Source of the DNA: CAZTAK01 sp964611585
GTDB taxonomy: Bacteria; Pseudomonadota; Alphaproteobacteria; SHVP01
Assembly: GCA_964611585.1 (NCBI GenBank)
Contig: CAZTAK010000035.1
Location: 1 to 29,799 of the forward strand
Length of the DNA: 29,799 bases
Direction: 5' to 3'
Position 1 is the stretch's first letter, and each line of letters starts with the position of its first letter. This document shows, piece after piece, positions 1 through 7,945 of the stretch. A program made the position numbers and the translations under genes. The notes beneath the pieces are model-generated. The model had not been told where the DNA came from and made no database searches. It saw nothing but the letters and a program-made list of their open reading frames with translations.

Positions 1-16
1 CCCAGTTGTCGCTCAT
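1..16 (-). CDS. 5' end of an unidentified gene (first five codons)
   Basis: An ATG on the minus strand at 16-14 opens a frame reading MSDNW before the window ends. It is preceded by a good Shine-Dalgarno sequence, GGAGG followed by ATAAAA, and lies 44 bases downstream of the FAD-oxidoreductase stop on the same strand, so it is probably the next gene of the same operon. A short GC hairpin (30-44) lies between them. Five residues are too few to name a product. Confidence 0.5.
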
Positions 17-60
17 TTTTATCCTCCGTGGGCGCGCAGCGCCCGTTCCTCCCCCGGTAT

Positions 61-1494
61 CTATTCAGCGGCGACCGCGGCCTTTTCGGCCCAATCCAGA
101 ATCCGGTCTCCCAGCAGCCGCCCGAAGGTCAGCGCCGGCGTCACCATCATGCCGCCGACCGAAGAGGCGCCCATGGTCTGACCCGCGCCGAGAACTTCCC
201 CGGCGGCAAAAAGATTGGGGATCGGCGTGCCTGCGTTATCGATCACCCGCAGGCGTTCATCGACGGCGAGCCCGGCGACGCCGGTAATCGAGTTGCCCTG
301 CACCCGCACGGCATAGAACGGCGGAGTTGCGACGGGCGCCGGGCGGTGTTTGCGCCCAAGCGGATCGCCGCCGCCAAGCGCGTTGTTGTAGGTCGCGATG
401 GTCCTGTCGAGTCCGGCGCCATCGATCCCGGCCCGGGTCGCCAACTCGGCCAACGTGTCGGCGCGAGTGAACATCGGGTGCGACTCGAAGGCCGCAAACA
501 TGTCCGCGCGCGGCATCTCGATAAAGAGTTCGGGCGCCGACTCGGCGATTGCCTGGTCGAAGATGATCCAGTAGCGCAAATCCGGTTGTTGCAAGAGCGC
601 GTGTTCGCGGGCATCGACCGAGGGATTGTCTTCGGCCACGAATCGCTCGCCGGCCCCGTTGACATGAATTTCCCACGGCGGGCGCTGCTCCGGCCAGTGG
701 TTGGGGCGGGCGAAGACCGGGGACGGAATGGAACCGGTCTCCAGCACAGAGCCGTACGAACAATAGTATTTGCCGGCGCCGCGCAGCCAGCCGCCGGCAT
801 CTTCGCCCAGTTTCAGCCCCTGTCCCCGGGCATAGGGGTAGGCCGCGTCGGCGTATTGCGGATACCCGTTGATGCGTTCGAACAGCTCCGGATTCGAGGC
901 ATAGCCGCCGGTCGTCAGCACGATATTCCGGCCGCGGTATTCGGCGGTGCCGCCGGGCCCGCGCCCCGCGACGCCGGTGACGGCGCCGGAATCAAGCGAG
1001 AGCGCCGTGACTTCGAATCCGGTCATAAGGGCAATCGTCCCCTTGCCGACCTCGGCTTCGAAGGGCTTGCGGATCGCATTCAGGATCGACACGCCGCCAT
1101 CCGCACCCCAGCAATAGCGCTCGACGCGGTAGGGCTCGTGACCGAGGCCCAGCACCGGATGATCGGGCAGCGGTTCGAACCCGTTGTCCATCAGCCAGTC
1201 CAGGGTGTCCGCCGCATGGTCGACGGCGAGCCGCACCAGGATCGCGTCCGCGGTTCCCTTGCTGATGTGCATGACGTCGTCGAAATGAAGGTCGGCGGAA
1301 TCCTCGATCCCTCTGGCGGCCTGCAGGCGCGATCCGGCGGCGCTCATCTGCCCGGTCGAGAGATGGGTGGTGCCGCCGACGACGTCCGCGGCTTCCAGCG
1401 CCAGGACCCGGGCGCCGCGCCGGGCGGCAAAGGTTGCGGCCGGCATTCCCGCCGTGCCCGCGCCGACGATGATCACGTCCCAGATTTCCGCCAT
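61..1494 (-). CDS. FAD-dependent oxidoreductase, fumarate reductase/ketosteroid dehydrogenase-like (FAD_binding_2 family)
   Basis: 477-residue flavoprotein. The N-terminus carries a classic dinucleotide-binding motif (DVIIVGAGTAGMPAA, residues about 6-20), followed by an acidic residue at the end of strand 2 and a VGGTT motif, as in the fumarate reductase / 3-ketosteroid dehydrogenase / tricarballylate dehydrogenase superfamily. The C-terminus has the second FAD-contact region (NLFAAGEVLGAG) and a G-rich SSVGGMM stretch. There is no signal peptide, heme-binding CxxCH or membrane segment, so it is probably a soluble cytoplasmic enzyme; the substrate cannot be told from sequence. The ATG at 1494 was chosen because GGGAGGGGAG lies just upstream and the Rossmann motif begins at once. 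The frame stays open further upstream into the N gap, but that part has no homologous look. Its promoter is probably in or beyond the gap. Confidence 0.85.
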   Translation of the reverse strand: MAEIWDVIIVGAGTAGMPAATFAARRGARVLALEAADVVGGTTHLSTGQMSAAGSRLQAARGIEDSADLHFDDVMHISKGTADAILVRLAVDHAADTLDWLMDNGFEPLPDHPVLGLGHEPYRVERYCWGADGGVSILNAIRKPFEAEVGKGTIALMTGFEVTALSLDSGAVTGVAGRGPGGTAEYRGRNIVLTTGGYASNPELFERINGYPQYADAAYPYARGQGLKLGEDAGGWLRGAGKYYCSYGSVLETGSIPSPVFARPNHWPEQRPPWEIHVNGAGERFVAEDNPSVDAREHALLQQPDLRYWIIFDQAIAESAPELFIEMPRADMFAAFESHPMFTRADTLAELATRAGIDGAGLDRTIATYNNALGGGDPLGRKHRPAPVATPPFYAVRVQGNSITGVAGLAVDERLRVIDNAGTPIPNLFAAGEVLGAGQTMGASSVGGMMVTPALTFGRLLGDRILDWAEKAAVAAE

Positions 1495-1539
1495 CGCTCC
1501 CCTCCCGAAGCGTCGAAACGGGCGCCGCGCCCATTGATC

Positions 1540-1639
1540 NNNNNNNNNNNNNNNNNNNNNNNNNNNNNNNNNNNNNNNNNNNNNNNNNNNNNNNNNNNNN
1601 NNNNNNNNNNNNNNNNNNNNNNNNNNNNNNNNNNNNNNN
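1540..1639. other. Assembly gap of 100 N
   Basis: Exactly one hundred N bases separate the FAD oxidoreductase from the motB tail. Exactly 100 N is the usual convention for a scaffold join of unknown length, so the adjacency of these two genes is not established and further genes may be missing. Bases 1495-1539 and 1640-1715 on either side hold nothing I can name. Confidence 0.98.
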
Positions 1640-1715
1640 GGGGGCCGCGCGCGCATCCGGGCGCTCAGCGGCAACCGGCCGTAGCGGCTTCGCTGCGCCC
1701 GGTGTTCGATGCGGC

Positions 1716-2369
1716 CTAGCGTTCGATACGGATGGCGACGCGGCGGTTGATTTCCTGATTTTCGGGGATGGGAGCGCCGGATTCGTCGAAGTTGGGCTTT
1801 TTCGGCTTGGTGTCGGCATAGCCGACGGCGCGCAACCGGCTGGGATCGACGCCGTGGCTGATCAGGAACCGCACCACGGCCGTTGCCCGGGCCGCCGACA
1901 GTTCCCAGTTCGACGGAAACTGCGCGGTATTGATCGGGATGTTGTCGGTGTGGCCCTCGACTTCGATGCTGAAATTGGTGACCCCGAACAATGACACCAT
2001 CTGCGCGACGCGGTCGAGCAGCGGTTCGGCCTCGGGCAGCAGGGTCGCGGAACCCGCGGCTAACATCTTGCCGCTCTTTAATTCAAAATTGAGGCCGCGC
2101 GTGGTGGAATTCATGCTCGAGGCATCGTCGGATTCGACCGCCGTCGTATTGAGGTTCTCGCGAATCGCCTGGAACGGCGTCACCACGGCCTCGCGGGTCA
2201 GAGTTTCCTTGATTCCGGAGGTGGCCGCCTCGAACTTTTCGGTATTGGGCTCGGAAACCGAATACAGCAAAACGAAAAACGCCATCAGCAGGGTGATGGC
2301 GTCGGCGTAGGTAACCAGCCAATCTTCTTTGATTTCTTCGGTTTCGCCGACTTGTGGAGGGCCGCTCAT
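1716..2369 (-). CDS. motB: Flagellar motor stator protein MotB (OmpA-like peptidoglycan-binding domain)
   Basis: 217 residues. A short cytoplasmic N-terminus leads into one transmembrane helix (residues about 18-39) beginning WLVTYAD; D23 fits the conserved proton-binding Asp of MotB. A linker/plug region follows (about 40-100), then an OmpA/MotB peptidoglycan-binding domain (about 100-215). That domain carries the diaminopimelate-binding signature: GHTD at 139-142, LSAAR at 157-161 and NRRVAI at 209-214. The protein is shorter than E. coli MotB but complete for this class. Its ATG overlaps the motA stop by four bases (ATGA), implying translational coupling. MotB anchors the stator to the cell wall and needs MotA as partner. 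The adjacent motA is broken, so function is doubtful unless that is an assembly fault or another MotA exists elsewhere. Confidence 0.9.
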   Translation of the reverse strand: MSGPPQVGETEEIKEDWLVTYADAITLLMAFFVLLYSVSEPNTEKFEAATSGIKETLTREAVVTPFQAIRENLNTTAVESDDASSMNSTTRGLNFELKSGKMLAAGSATLLPEAEPLLDRVAQMVSLFGVTNFSIEVEGHTDNIPINTAQFPSNWELSAARATAVVRFLISHGVDPSRLRAVGYADTKPKKPNFDESGAPIPENQEINRRVAIRIER

Positions 2370-2676
2370 GCTGCCTTCCGTTTTTCGCCGCCGCCCTTGC
2401 CCTGCTTGTCGATCGAATAATGGATCGACGGATCGAGATAGCTGTTCATCCGGTCCTGAAGGAAGCGCGGGCTCTTGTTTTCGGCCAGCAGCGCGAACCC
2501 TTCGGTCACCAGGAAGTTACGGAACCGCAGGATGCCTTCGCGCTGCTTTACCTTGCTCGAGGCCGGGATAAACATGAGGCGCGACACCAGCACGTGATGT
2601 CGCCGACGGCAATCATGATCGCCACGACAATAAGGCCGAACCCGGCGAGGACCCCAAGAAGACCCGCTATCGACAT
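2366..2676 (-). pseudogene. motA: Collapsed motA: N-terminal helix and C-terminal tail only, in different frames
   Basis: From the ATG at 2676 the frame reads like a MotA first transmembrane helix (MSIAGLLGVLAGFGLIVVAI, then MIAVGDI) for about 27 residues. After about 2600 the recognisable MotA sequence continues in another frame (VLVSRLMFIPASSKVKQREG, then a tail ending EKRKAA) and stops at 2366, overlapping motB. About 95 codons remain where the family normally has about 250. The second and third helices and the cytoplasmic torque loop are absent, and the two parts are not in one frame, so no working stator can be made. The join lies inside a small inverted repeat, GCGACA (2581-2586) and TGTCGC (2598-2603), around a central CACGTG. 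Either this is a real deletion or the assembler collapsed the gene; the scaffold gap about 1 kb away makes the latter plausible. Bases 2677-2907 upstream contain no gene and only weak promoter-like sequence. Confidence 0.75.
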
Positions 2677-2907
2677 TTCATGCCATCCACCCCACGAGAC
2701 CGAGTTTCAAATTCCATCTGCGAAAAAGCTAACATAAACGGGTCTAAACTCCCAAGAAAGCGAAGGTTGACGCGGCATCCGGCGGAACCACCGGACGGGA
2801 GGGATATCCGATGCGTCCGGCCGCAGGGGAAATCCCGTTCTGGGGACCGCCGGCCGAACCGGTCCAGGCCCGGGCACCGCGTCGAGCTTCTGAAATCAAC
2901 GCAATTT

Positions 2908-4521
2908 TCACGCCGCTTTTGGCGCGGCGCGGCGGATTCCCTCGTCCACGGCGGCCTCGAACTGTTTGAAATTAGCCGAAAATCGGGTCACCATGTCGGC
3001 TGCCTGGGCGTCGTAGGCGGCTTTGTCGGACCAGGTGTTGCGCGGCATCAGGATCTCGGTCGGCACGCCCGGGCACCCCGCCGGGACCTCCAGGCCGAAG
3101 GCCCCCTCGAACGCGAACCCGGCGCTGTCGAGATTCCCCTGCAGGGCCGCGCTCAAAAGCGCGCGCGTAAAACCAATCGCCATGCGCTCGCCGGTGCCAT
3201 AGGCGCCCCCGGTCCAGCCGGTGTTGACCAGCCAGCAACACGCTTCGTGTTCGGCGATGCGGCGTCCCAGCATATCCTCATAAACGGTCGGGTGGCGCGG
3301 CATGAAGGGCGCCCCGAAGCAGGTCGAGAAGGTGGCCTGCGGTTCTTTGCCGAGGCCCTTCTCGGTTCCCGCCACTTTGGCCGTGTACCCCGACAAAAAA
3401 TGGTACATCGCCTGGTCCGGCGTCAGGCGGGAAATAGGCGGCAGTACACCGAAGGCGTCGGCCGTCAGCATGACGACGTAGCGCGGGTGCGCCGCGTTGC
3501 CCGAGGCCAAGGCGTTGGGAATGAAGTCGAGCGAGTAAGAGGCGCGCGTGTTCTCGGTCAGGCGCGCATTGTCGAGGTCGAGGACGCGGGCGCGCGAATC
3601 CATCACCACGTTTTCCAGGATCGCGCCGAAGCGGCGGGTAGTCGCAAAGATTTCCGGCTCGGCCGCGGCGCTGAGATGTATCACCTTGGCGTAGCAACCG
3701 CCCTCGAAGTTGAACAGGCCGGCATCGCTCCAGCCATGTTCGTCGTCGCCCAACAGGGCCCGCGACGGATCGGCCGACAACGTCGTTTTGCCGGTTCCTG
3801 ACAACCCGAAGAAGACTGCCGGCTCCCCGTCAGGTCCGACATTGACCGAACAATGCATCGGCAAAACGTCGCGGTCCGGCAGCAGGTAGTTGAGAATCGA
3901 GAAAACGGATTTCTTGATTTCGCCTGCGTACGACGTGCCCCCGATCAGCACCACGCGTTCGGCAAAGTCGGCAATGATGAACACGTCGCTGCGCGTGCCG
4001 TCGCGGACGGGCTCGGCATGAAACGACGGCGCATGAAGAATGGTGAACTCGGGTTCGAAGGACTCGAGTTCTTCGTCCGTTGGCGCAAGGAACATGTTGC
4101 GCGCGAACAAACTGTGCCAGGCGGTTTCGGTGACGACCCGCACGCCCAGCCGATAGCGCGAATCGGCGCCGGCCCAGCAATCCTGAACATAAAGATCGCA
4201 GGTTTCGAGGTGCGCAAGCATGCGCCGGTGCAGGGCCGCAAACTTCTCGGCGTCGAACGGTATGTTGACCTTGCCCCACCAGATATTGGCTTCGTTCGAC
4301 GAATCGCGGACAATGAACTTGTCTTGGGCCGACCGGCCGGTGTGTTCGCCTGTCTCGACCACCAGGGCGCCGCCAACGGCGACGGCGCCCTCGCCGCGCC
4401 GGATTGCGTCCTCGTACAGGAAGGCTTCCGTCAGATTACGGCTCACGTTGCCCGCGGGAGCCAGCCCCTGAGCTCCAAGGCGGACTGCCGCCGATGATTT
4501 CAGTGTCACGAACAGACCCAC
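2908..4521 (-). CDS. pckA: Phosphoenolpyruvate carboxykinase (ATP)
   Basis: 537 residues, full length for ATP-dependent PEPCK. It converts oxaloacetate and ATP to phosphoenolpyruvate, CO2 and ADP, the first committed step of gluconeogenesis, in the cytoplasm. Visible motifs: oxaloacetate-binding TGRSAQDKF (about 61-69), GTSYAGEIKK (about 195-204), the kinase-1a P-loop GLSGTGKTTL (about 239-248, Lys245) and the kinase-2 motif GDDEHGW (about 258-264). The frame opens with GTG at 4521, but its SD-like AGAGG sits almost on top of it. A second in-frame GTG at 4509, with GGGTGGG seven bases upstream, may be the true start. The neighbour across a HugZ-like gene is chvI, transcribed away. Linkage of pckA to chvI/chvG is known in Rhizobium and Agrobacterium relatives, where pckA responds to the system; control here is an inference. 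Confidence 0.96.
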   Translation of the reverse strand: MGLFVTLKSSAAVRLGAQGLAPAGNVSRNLTEAFLYEDAIRRGEGAVAVGGALVVETGEHTGRSAQDKFIVRDSSNEANIWWGKVNIPFDAEKFAALHRRMLAHLETCDLYVQDCWAGADSRYRLGVRVVTETAWHSLFARNMFLAPTDEELESFEPEFTILHAPSFHAEPVRDGTRSDVFIIADFAERVVLIGGTSYAGEIKKSVFSILNYLLPDRDVLPMHCSVNVGPDGEPAVFFGLSGTGKTTLSADPSRALLGDDEHGWSDAGLFNFEGGCYAKVIHLSAAAEPEIFATTRRFGAILENVVMDSRARVLDLDNARLTENTRASYSLDFIPNALASGNAAHPRYVVMLTADAFGVLPPISRLTPDQAMYHFLSGYTAKVAGTEKGLGKEPQATFSTCFGAPFMPRHPTVYEDMLGRRIAEHEACCWLVNTGWTGGAYGTGERMAIGFTRALLSAALQGNLDSAGFAFEGAFGLEVPAGCPGVPTEILMPRNTWSDKAAYDAQAADMVTRFSANFKQFEAAVDEGIRRAAPKAA

Positions 4522-4622
4522 CCTCTTGGATAGTTCCCGCCCTCCGGCGCGGGCGCAGCAGCCAGTTAACTACGTTACGAATCTGATCCGGGCGAGGCAA
4601 CCGCAAAGACGGTGCCGTCCGT

Positions 4623-5129
4623 TCAGGTGCGGGCAACGTCGAGAAGAAGGTCCGCGCCGCCGATCCAATGAATCCGTCCGAACCCCTCGACCATATGGGC
4701 GCTCGATACGTCGAGCCGGAAAAAGGCAAAATCCGAGAAATCGACGTAGCCGGCCGCATCGGCGTGCCGGGCGAGAAATTGCGACCGGTGCTGCGGATCG
4801 GCGGTGGGCGCAAGCCGCCCTTGCAGCGTTACCCGCGGGCCGGTCAACGGGCTGTCGCAGCCGAGCGTTCCGTCGCACAGGATCGACACCCGCGGATCGG
4901 CGCTGAGGTTGCGGGTGTGCTCCGCCAAGGTCGAAACCAGCAGAATGGGCGCCCCGGTGTGATCGGCCGCCAGCAGGGCCAGCGAGGCGCAGGGCCCGCC
5001 CGCGCCGGCGGGTTCGTCGCCCGGACCCCCGCCCGGCACAGGCGTCATCGTCGTTGCCAGGGTTGCGGTGCCGGCCGCGCGTACGACGTGACGTGCGGCG
5101 GCGGCGATTTCGGCCAGGGGCTCGGTCAT
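4623..5129 (-). CDS. HugZ-like pyridoxamine 5'-phosphate oxidase-fold protein
   Basis: 168 residues resembling the split-barrel FMN-binding domain of the HugZ / PNPOx-like family. Family hallmarks are the early TATLATT strand, the ILLVSTLAEHTRNL segment followed by DPRVSIL, a GPRVTLQGRL strand, and the end region YVDFSDFAFFRLDVSSAHMVEGFGR (given here only as landmarks). HugZ proteins bind heme or flavin. This one lacks the usual C-terminal second domain, so its substrate is open. A Gly/Pro-rich insertion (about residues 29-45) widens the loop after the first strand. ATG 5129 was chosen because GGGAGGAAACCAGT precedes it; an ATG 18 bases upstream is less well placed. It lies between pckA (same strand, about 100 bases away) and chvI (divergent), possibly cotranscribed with pckA. 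Confidence 0.8.
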   Translation of the reverse strand: MTEPLAEIAAAARHVVRAAGTATLATTMTPVPGGGPGDEPAGAGGPCASLALLAADHTGAPILLVSTLAEHTRNLSADPRVSILCDGTLGCDSPLTGPRVTLQGRLAPTADPQHRSQFLARHADAAGYVDFSDFAFFRLDVSSAHMVEGFGRIHWIGGADLLLDVART

Positions 5130-5237
5130 ACTGGTTTCCTCCCCCATCCTATCCGGTTCGCCGGCGCAACTGGTGGCCGGGCTGCGGCGCGCCCCGGTCC
5201 GATCCCGCTGCGAGGGCGGGGGCCGGCCACGCGGCGC

Positions 5238-5267
5238 TTGGAATTCTTGCGTCCAAACCATTAGATT
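5238..5267 (+). promoter_or_regulatory. Weak candidate promoter for chvI-chvG
   Basis: In the 216-base divergent region between the HugZ-like gene and chvI, TTGGAA (5238-5243) and TAGATT (5262-5267) are separated by 18 bases. Each matches four of six positions of the sigma-70 consensus. They sit in the only locally AT-richer patch of the region, about 80 bases before the chvI start. No other support. Confidence 0.25.
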
Positions 5268-5345
5268 AGGGCGAGATCATGGTCCGGGCGGGACCGGCCG
5301 CGCCGCCGCCCGCGCCCGACTTGTCCGATACCGGCGGGGTTCGGT

Positions 5346-6047
5346 TTGGCCGCCACGATTGCTCTGGTCGATGACGACCGGAATATTCTGACAACGGTTT
5401 CGATTGCCCTCGAATCCGAGGGGTATTCCGTGCGCACGTATGCGGACGGGGAATCGGCCCTGGAAGGTATCGACGGCCAGCCGGTCGATCTCGTCATCCT
5501 CGATATCAAGATGCCGCAAATGGACGGGCTGGAGGTGCTCAACCGATTGCGCCGTACGACCGATGTGCCGGCCATCTTCCTGACTTCGAAGGACGACGAA
5601 ATCGACGAAGTGCTGGGCCTCAAGATGGGCGCCGACGACTACATCCGCAAACCGTTCTCTCAGCGCCTTCTGCTGGAACGGATCCGCACCGTCCTGCGCC
5701 GTGCCGAGATGTCAACTGCCGGTGCCGGCGCGGCTGCCGACAGCGATGTCCTGACGCGTGGGTCGCTCGTTCTCGACACCGCGCGCCACGCCTGCACATG
5801 GCGCGGCAAGCCCGTTGTGCTGACAGTGACAGAGTTTCTGATCCTGGCCGCGCTCGCCAACCGGCCCGGCCACGTCAAAAGCCGCGACCAGCTCATGGAT
5901 GCCGCCTACGACGACCAGATCTATGTCGATGACCGCACCATCGACAGCCACATCAAACGCCTGCGCAAGAAGTTCAGGGCGGTCGATCCCCGGTTCGAAG
6001 GTATCGAAACGCTCTATGGCCTTGGCTACCGGTTCCGCGAGGCCTAG
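5346..6047 (+). CDS. chvI: Two-component response regulator ChvI (OmpR/PhoB type)
   Basis: 233 residues. An N-terminal receiver domain (about 4-118) has the acidic pocket DDD at 9-11, phospho-acceptor D53 (VILDIKMP), a conserved Thr/Ser switch at FLTSKDD and K102 in the RKPF loop. A C-terminal winged-helix DNA-binding domain (about 132-232) has the recognition-helix region VDDRTIDSHIKRLRKKF (given as landmark). The opening ALVDDDRNIL and overall sequence are typical of ChvI/ExoR-pathway regulators of alphaproteobacteria. The partner ChvG follows two bases later. Translation appears to start at a TTG (5346) that places the receiver strand correctly; I see no better in-frame ATG or GTG. ChvI controls envelope, exopolysaccharide and acid-response genes in rhizobia. 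Confidence 0.95.
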   Translation: MAATIALVDDDRNILTTVSIALESEGYSVRTYADGESALEGIDGQPVDLVILDIKMPQMDGLEVLNRLRRTTDVPAIFLTSKDDEIDEVLGLKMGADDYIRKPFSQRLLLERIRTVLRRAEMSTAGAGAAADSDVLTRGSLVLDTARHACTWRGKPVVLTVTEFLILAALANRPGHVKSRDQLMDAAYDDQIYVDDRTIDSHIKRLRKKFRAVDPRFEGIETLYGLGYRFREA

Positions 6048-6049
6048 TT

Positions 6050-7945
6050 GTGGCGGCCAAGCCAAAGCTGGTGGCGGTACGGCACGACGAGGACGGACCC
6101 GGCGGCAAACGGCGTTCCGATTTGACCGCGGGCGAACGTGCGGAACCCTATTTCGATGCAGCGGAGCGGCGCCCTGGCGCGGCCGAGACCGGCGCCAACC
6201 CGCCAGGCCTGCATCCCGATGCGGCCGAGGCCGGCGCCAACCCGCCAGACATGCGTCCCGACGCCGCGCTGCACGCGCCCGAACCGGACCCGCATCCGTC
6301 TCCGGCCCCGCCTGCACCGCAACCCACCGCCACCGTGCGGGTGCGCCGCAGCGGTCGGTTTTCATCGCTGACGGCGCGAATCCTCGCCCTCAACGTGATC
6401 GCCATCGCGATCCTGGTGGCGGGACTTCTTTATCTCGACCGCTTCCGCGACGGGCTGATCGAAGCCAAATTCGCGGCTCTGGAAACCGAAGGCCGCATCA
6501 TCGCTGCGGCGCTGGGCGAGGGCGCTGCGGTGGGCGAGGCCGAGGGCCTCCATCTCGATTCGGCCCGGGTTCCGCAGATTCTGCGCCGCGTCGCCGAGCC
6601 CACCGGCACCCGTGCCCGCCTGTTCGATGCGGGCGGGGCGCTGATCGCGGACACGCTGAACCTCATCGAGGCCGGACGCGCCGTGCAGACCGGCCCGCTG
6701 GCCGAGGAAAACGGGCCCATCGAAACCTATTTTGTCGCCGCCTACGACTGGGTGGTGGACCGTTTGCCCGGCGGAACGGCGCTGCCGCCCTACCGCGAAC
6801 AAAGCCCGCAGCGCGGCGCCGACTACGCTGAAGTGACCGCGGCGCTCGACGGCCAGGTTGGCGCAAGGCTGCGCCAGTTGGGCGAGGGTCAGGTCATTAG
6901 CGTTGCCCTGCCGGTGCAGTCGTTCAAGAAGGTCCTGGGGGCGCTGATGCTGTCCGCCGACACCGCCGACATCGAGGCGAGCGTGCGCGAGCAGCGCTTC
7001 GCCATTCTCGAAGTCTCGGGCGTCGCGCTGCTGGTGACGGTGCTGCTGTCGCTCTTTCTCGCCGGCACGATCGCGCGCCCGGTCCGGCGCCTCGCTGACG
7101 CCGCCGACAAGGTTCGCGGCGGCGGGCGAGTGGTGGAAATCCCGGACTTCACCCGGCGCCGCGACGAAATCGGCGATCTGTCCGGTTCGCTGCGCGACAT
7201 GACCGACGAACTCTATCGCCGGCTCGGAGCGATCGAAGCGTTTGCCGCCGACGTTGCCCACGAAATCAAGAACCCGCTAACCAGCCTGCGGAGTGCGGTC
7301 GAGGGCCTCGAACGGAGCGCCGATCCGGCGCAACAGGAAAGGCTGCTGGCTATCATCATCGACGACGTCGGGCGCATCGACCGGCTGATCAGCGATATTT
7401 CCGATGCCTCGCGGCTTGATGTCGAATTGACGCGCTCGGCGCGCAAACCGGTCGATGTGCGCGCCATGTGCAGCGTGGTTGCCGAGGTCTACCAGGCGAC
7501 CGCGCCGGAAGGTGCTCCGGCCCTGGTTCTCGACATCGACGATGCTGCGCCGCTGGTGGTGCCTGGGCTCGACGACCGTCTCGGCCAGGTGCTCCGGAAC
7601 GTGCTCGTCAATGCCCAGTCGTTCAGCCCGCCCGGCGGCGCGATTCGACTTGTTGCGCGGGCGCGTCCGGGGCCGGTCGCGCGCGACGACGCCGTCGAGA
7701 TCGCGGTCGAGGACGAAGGACCGGGATTCCCGCCGGAAAAACTGTCCGAGGCGTTCGAACGGTTCTACACCGCCCGCCCCTCGAACGAGGCGTTCGGCAA
7801 ACACTCGGGCTTGGGGCTCAGCATCTCGCGTCAGATCGTCGAGGCGCACGGCGGTCGCATCTGGGCGGAAAACCGCACCGGTGCGGACGGCCACATCGTC
7901 GGGGCCCGAGTGGTGATGCGCCTGCTGGTGGCGGCGCCCGACTAG
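6050..7945 (+). CDS. chvG: Sensor histidine kinase ChvG
   Basis: 631 residues, GTG start with GAGG about eight bases upstream. Order of parts: a long cytoplasmic Pro/Ala-rich extension (1-105) containing a 14-residue tandem repeat; transmembrane helix 1 (about 109-129); a periplasmic sensor domain (about 130-317); transmembrane helix 2 (about 318-340); a HAMP linker (about 341-395); a HisKA domain with phospho-acceptor H404 (DVAHEIKNPL); and an HATPase domain with N box (NVLVNAQSFS), G1 (VEDEGPGFP) and G2 (HSGLGLSIS). The family is held inactive by the periplasmic repressor ExoR in rhizobia and signals acid or envelope stress to ChvI. Neighbouring hprK, rapZ and manX form a conserved alphaproteobacterial gene cluster with it. 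The repeat-bearing N-terminal extension is the unusual part. Confidence 0.95.
   Translation: MAAKPKLVAVRHDEDGPGGKRRSDLTAGERAEPYFDAAERRPGAAETGANPPGLHPDAAEAGANPPDMRPDAALHAPEPDPHPSPAPPAPQPTATVRVRRSGRFSSLTARILALNVIAIAILVAGLLYLDRFRDGLIEAKFAALETEGRIIAAALGEGAAVGEAEGLHLDSARVPQILRRVAEPTGTRARLFDAGGALIADTLNLIEAGRAVQTGPLAEENGPIETYFVAAYDWVVDRLPGGTALPPYREQSPQRGADYAEVTAALDGQVGARLRQLGEGQVISVALPVQSFKKVLGALMLSADTADIEASVREQRFAILEVSGVALLVTVLLSLFLAGTIARPVRRLADAADKVRGGGRVVEIPDFTRRRDEIGDLSGSLRDMTDELYRRLGAIEAFAADVAHEIKNPLTSLRSAVEGLERSADPAQQERLLAIIIDDVGRIDRLISDISDASRLDVELTRSARKPVDVRAMCSVVAEVYQATAPEGAPALVLDIDDAAPLVVPGLDDRLGQVLRNVLVNAQSFSPPGGAIRLVARARPGPVARDDAVEIAVEDEGPGFPPEKLSEAFERFYTARPSNEAFGKHSGLGLSISRQIVEAHGGRIWAENRTGADGHIVGARVVMRLLVAAPD
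6179..6262 (+). repeat. 42-bp tandem duplication inside chvG
   Basis: Two adjacent 42-base units (6179-6220 and 6221-6262) encode AAETGANPPGLHPD and AAEAGANPPDMRPD, residues 44-57 and 58-71 of ChvG. The units differ at a handful of bases, so the duplication is not brand new, and the frame is kept. It lies in the disordered, Pro-rich cytoplasmic tail ahead of helix 1. Confidence 0.9.

Noticed and set aside
30..44. GC hairpin GGGCGC-GCA-GCGCCC between the FAD oxidoreductase and the next gene
   Set aside because: No T-tract on either strand, and a ribosome-binding site for the next gene follows; could be chance in GC-rich DNA.
28..1719. Long plus-strand open frame opposite the FAD oxidoreductase and running through the N gap
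   Set aside because: Antisense shadow of a GC-rich gene; it includes the N run, and its protein shows Arg/Gly-rich noise without any fold motif.
2901..2935. Hairpin overlapping the pckA stop codon
   Set aside because: Six-bp stem but no T-tract on the transcribed side, so not supported as a terminator.
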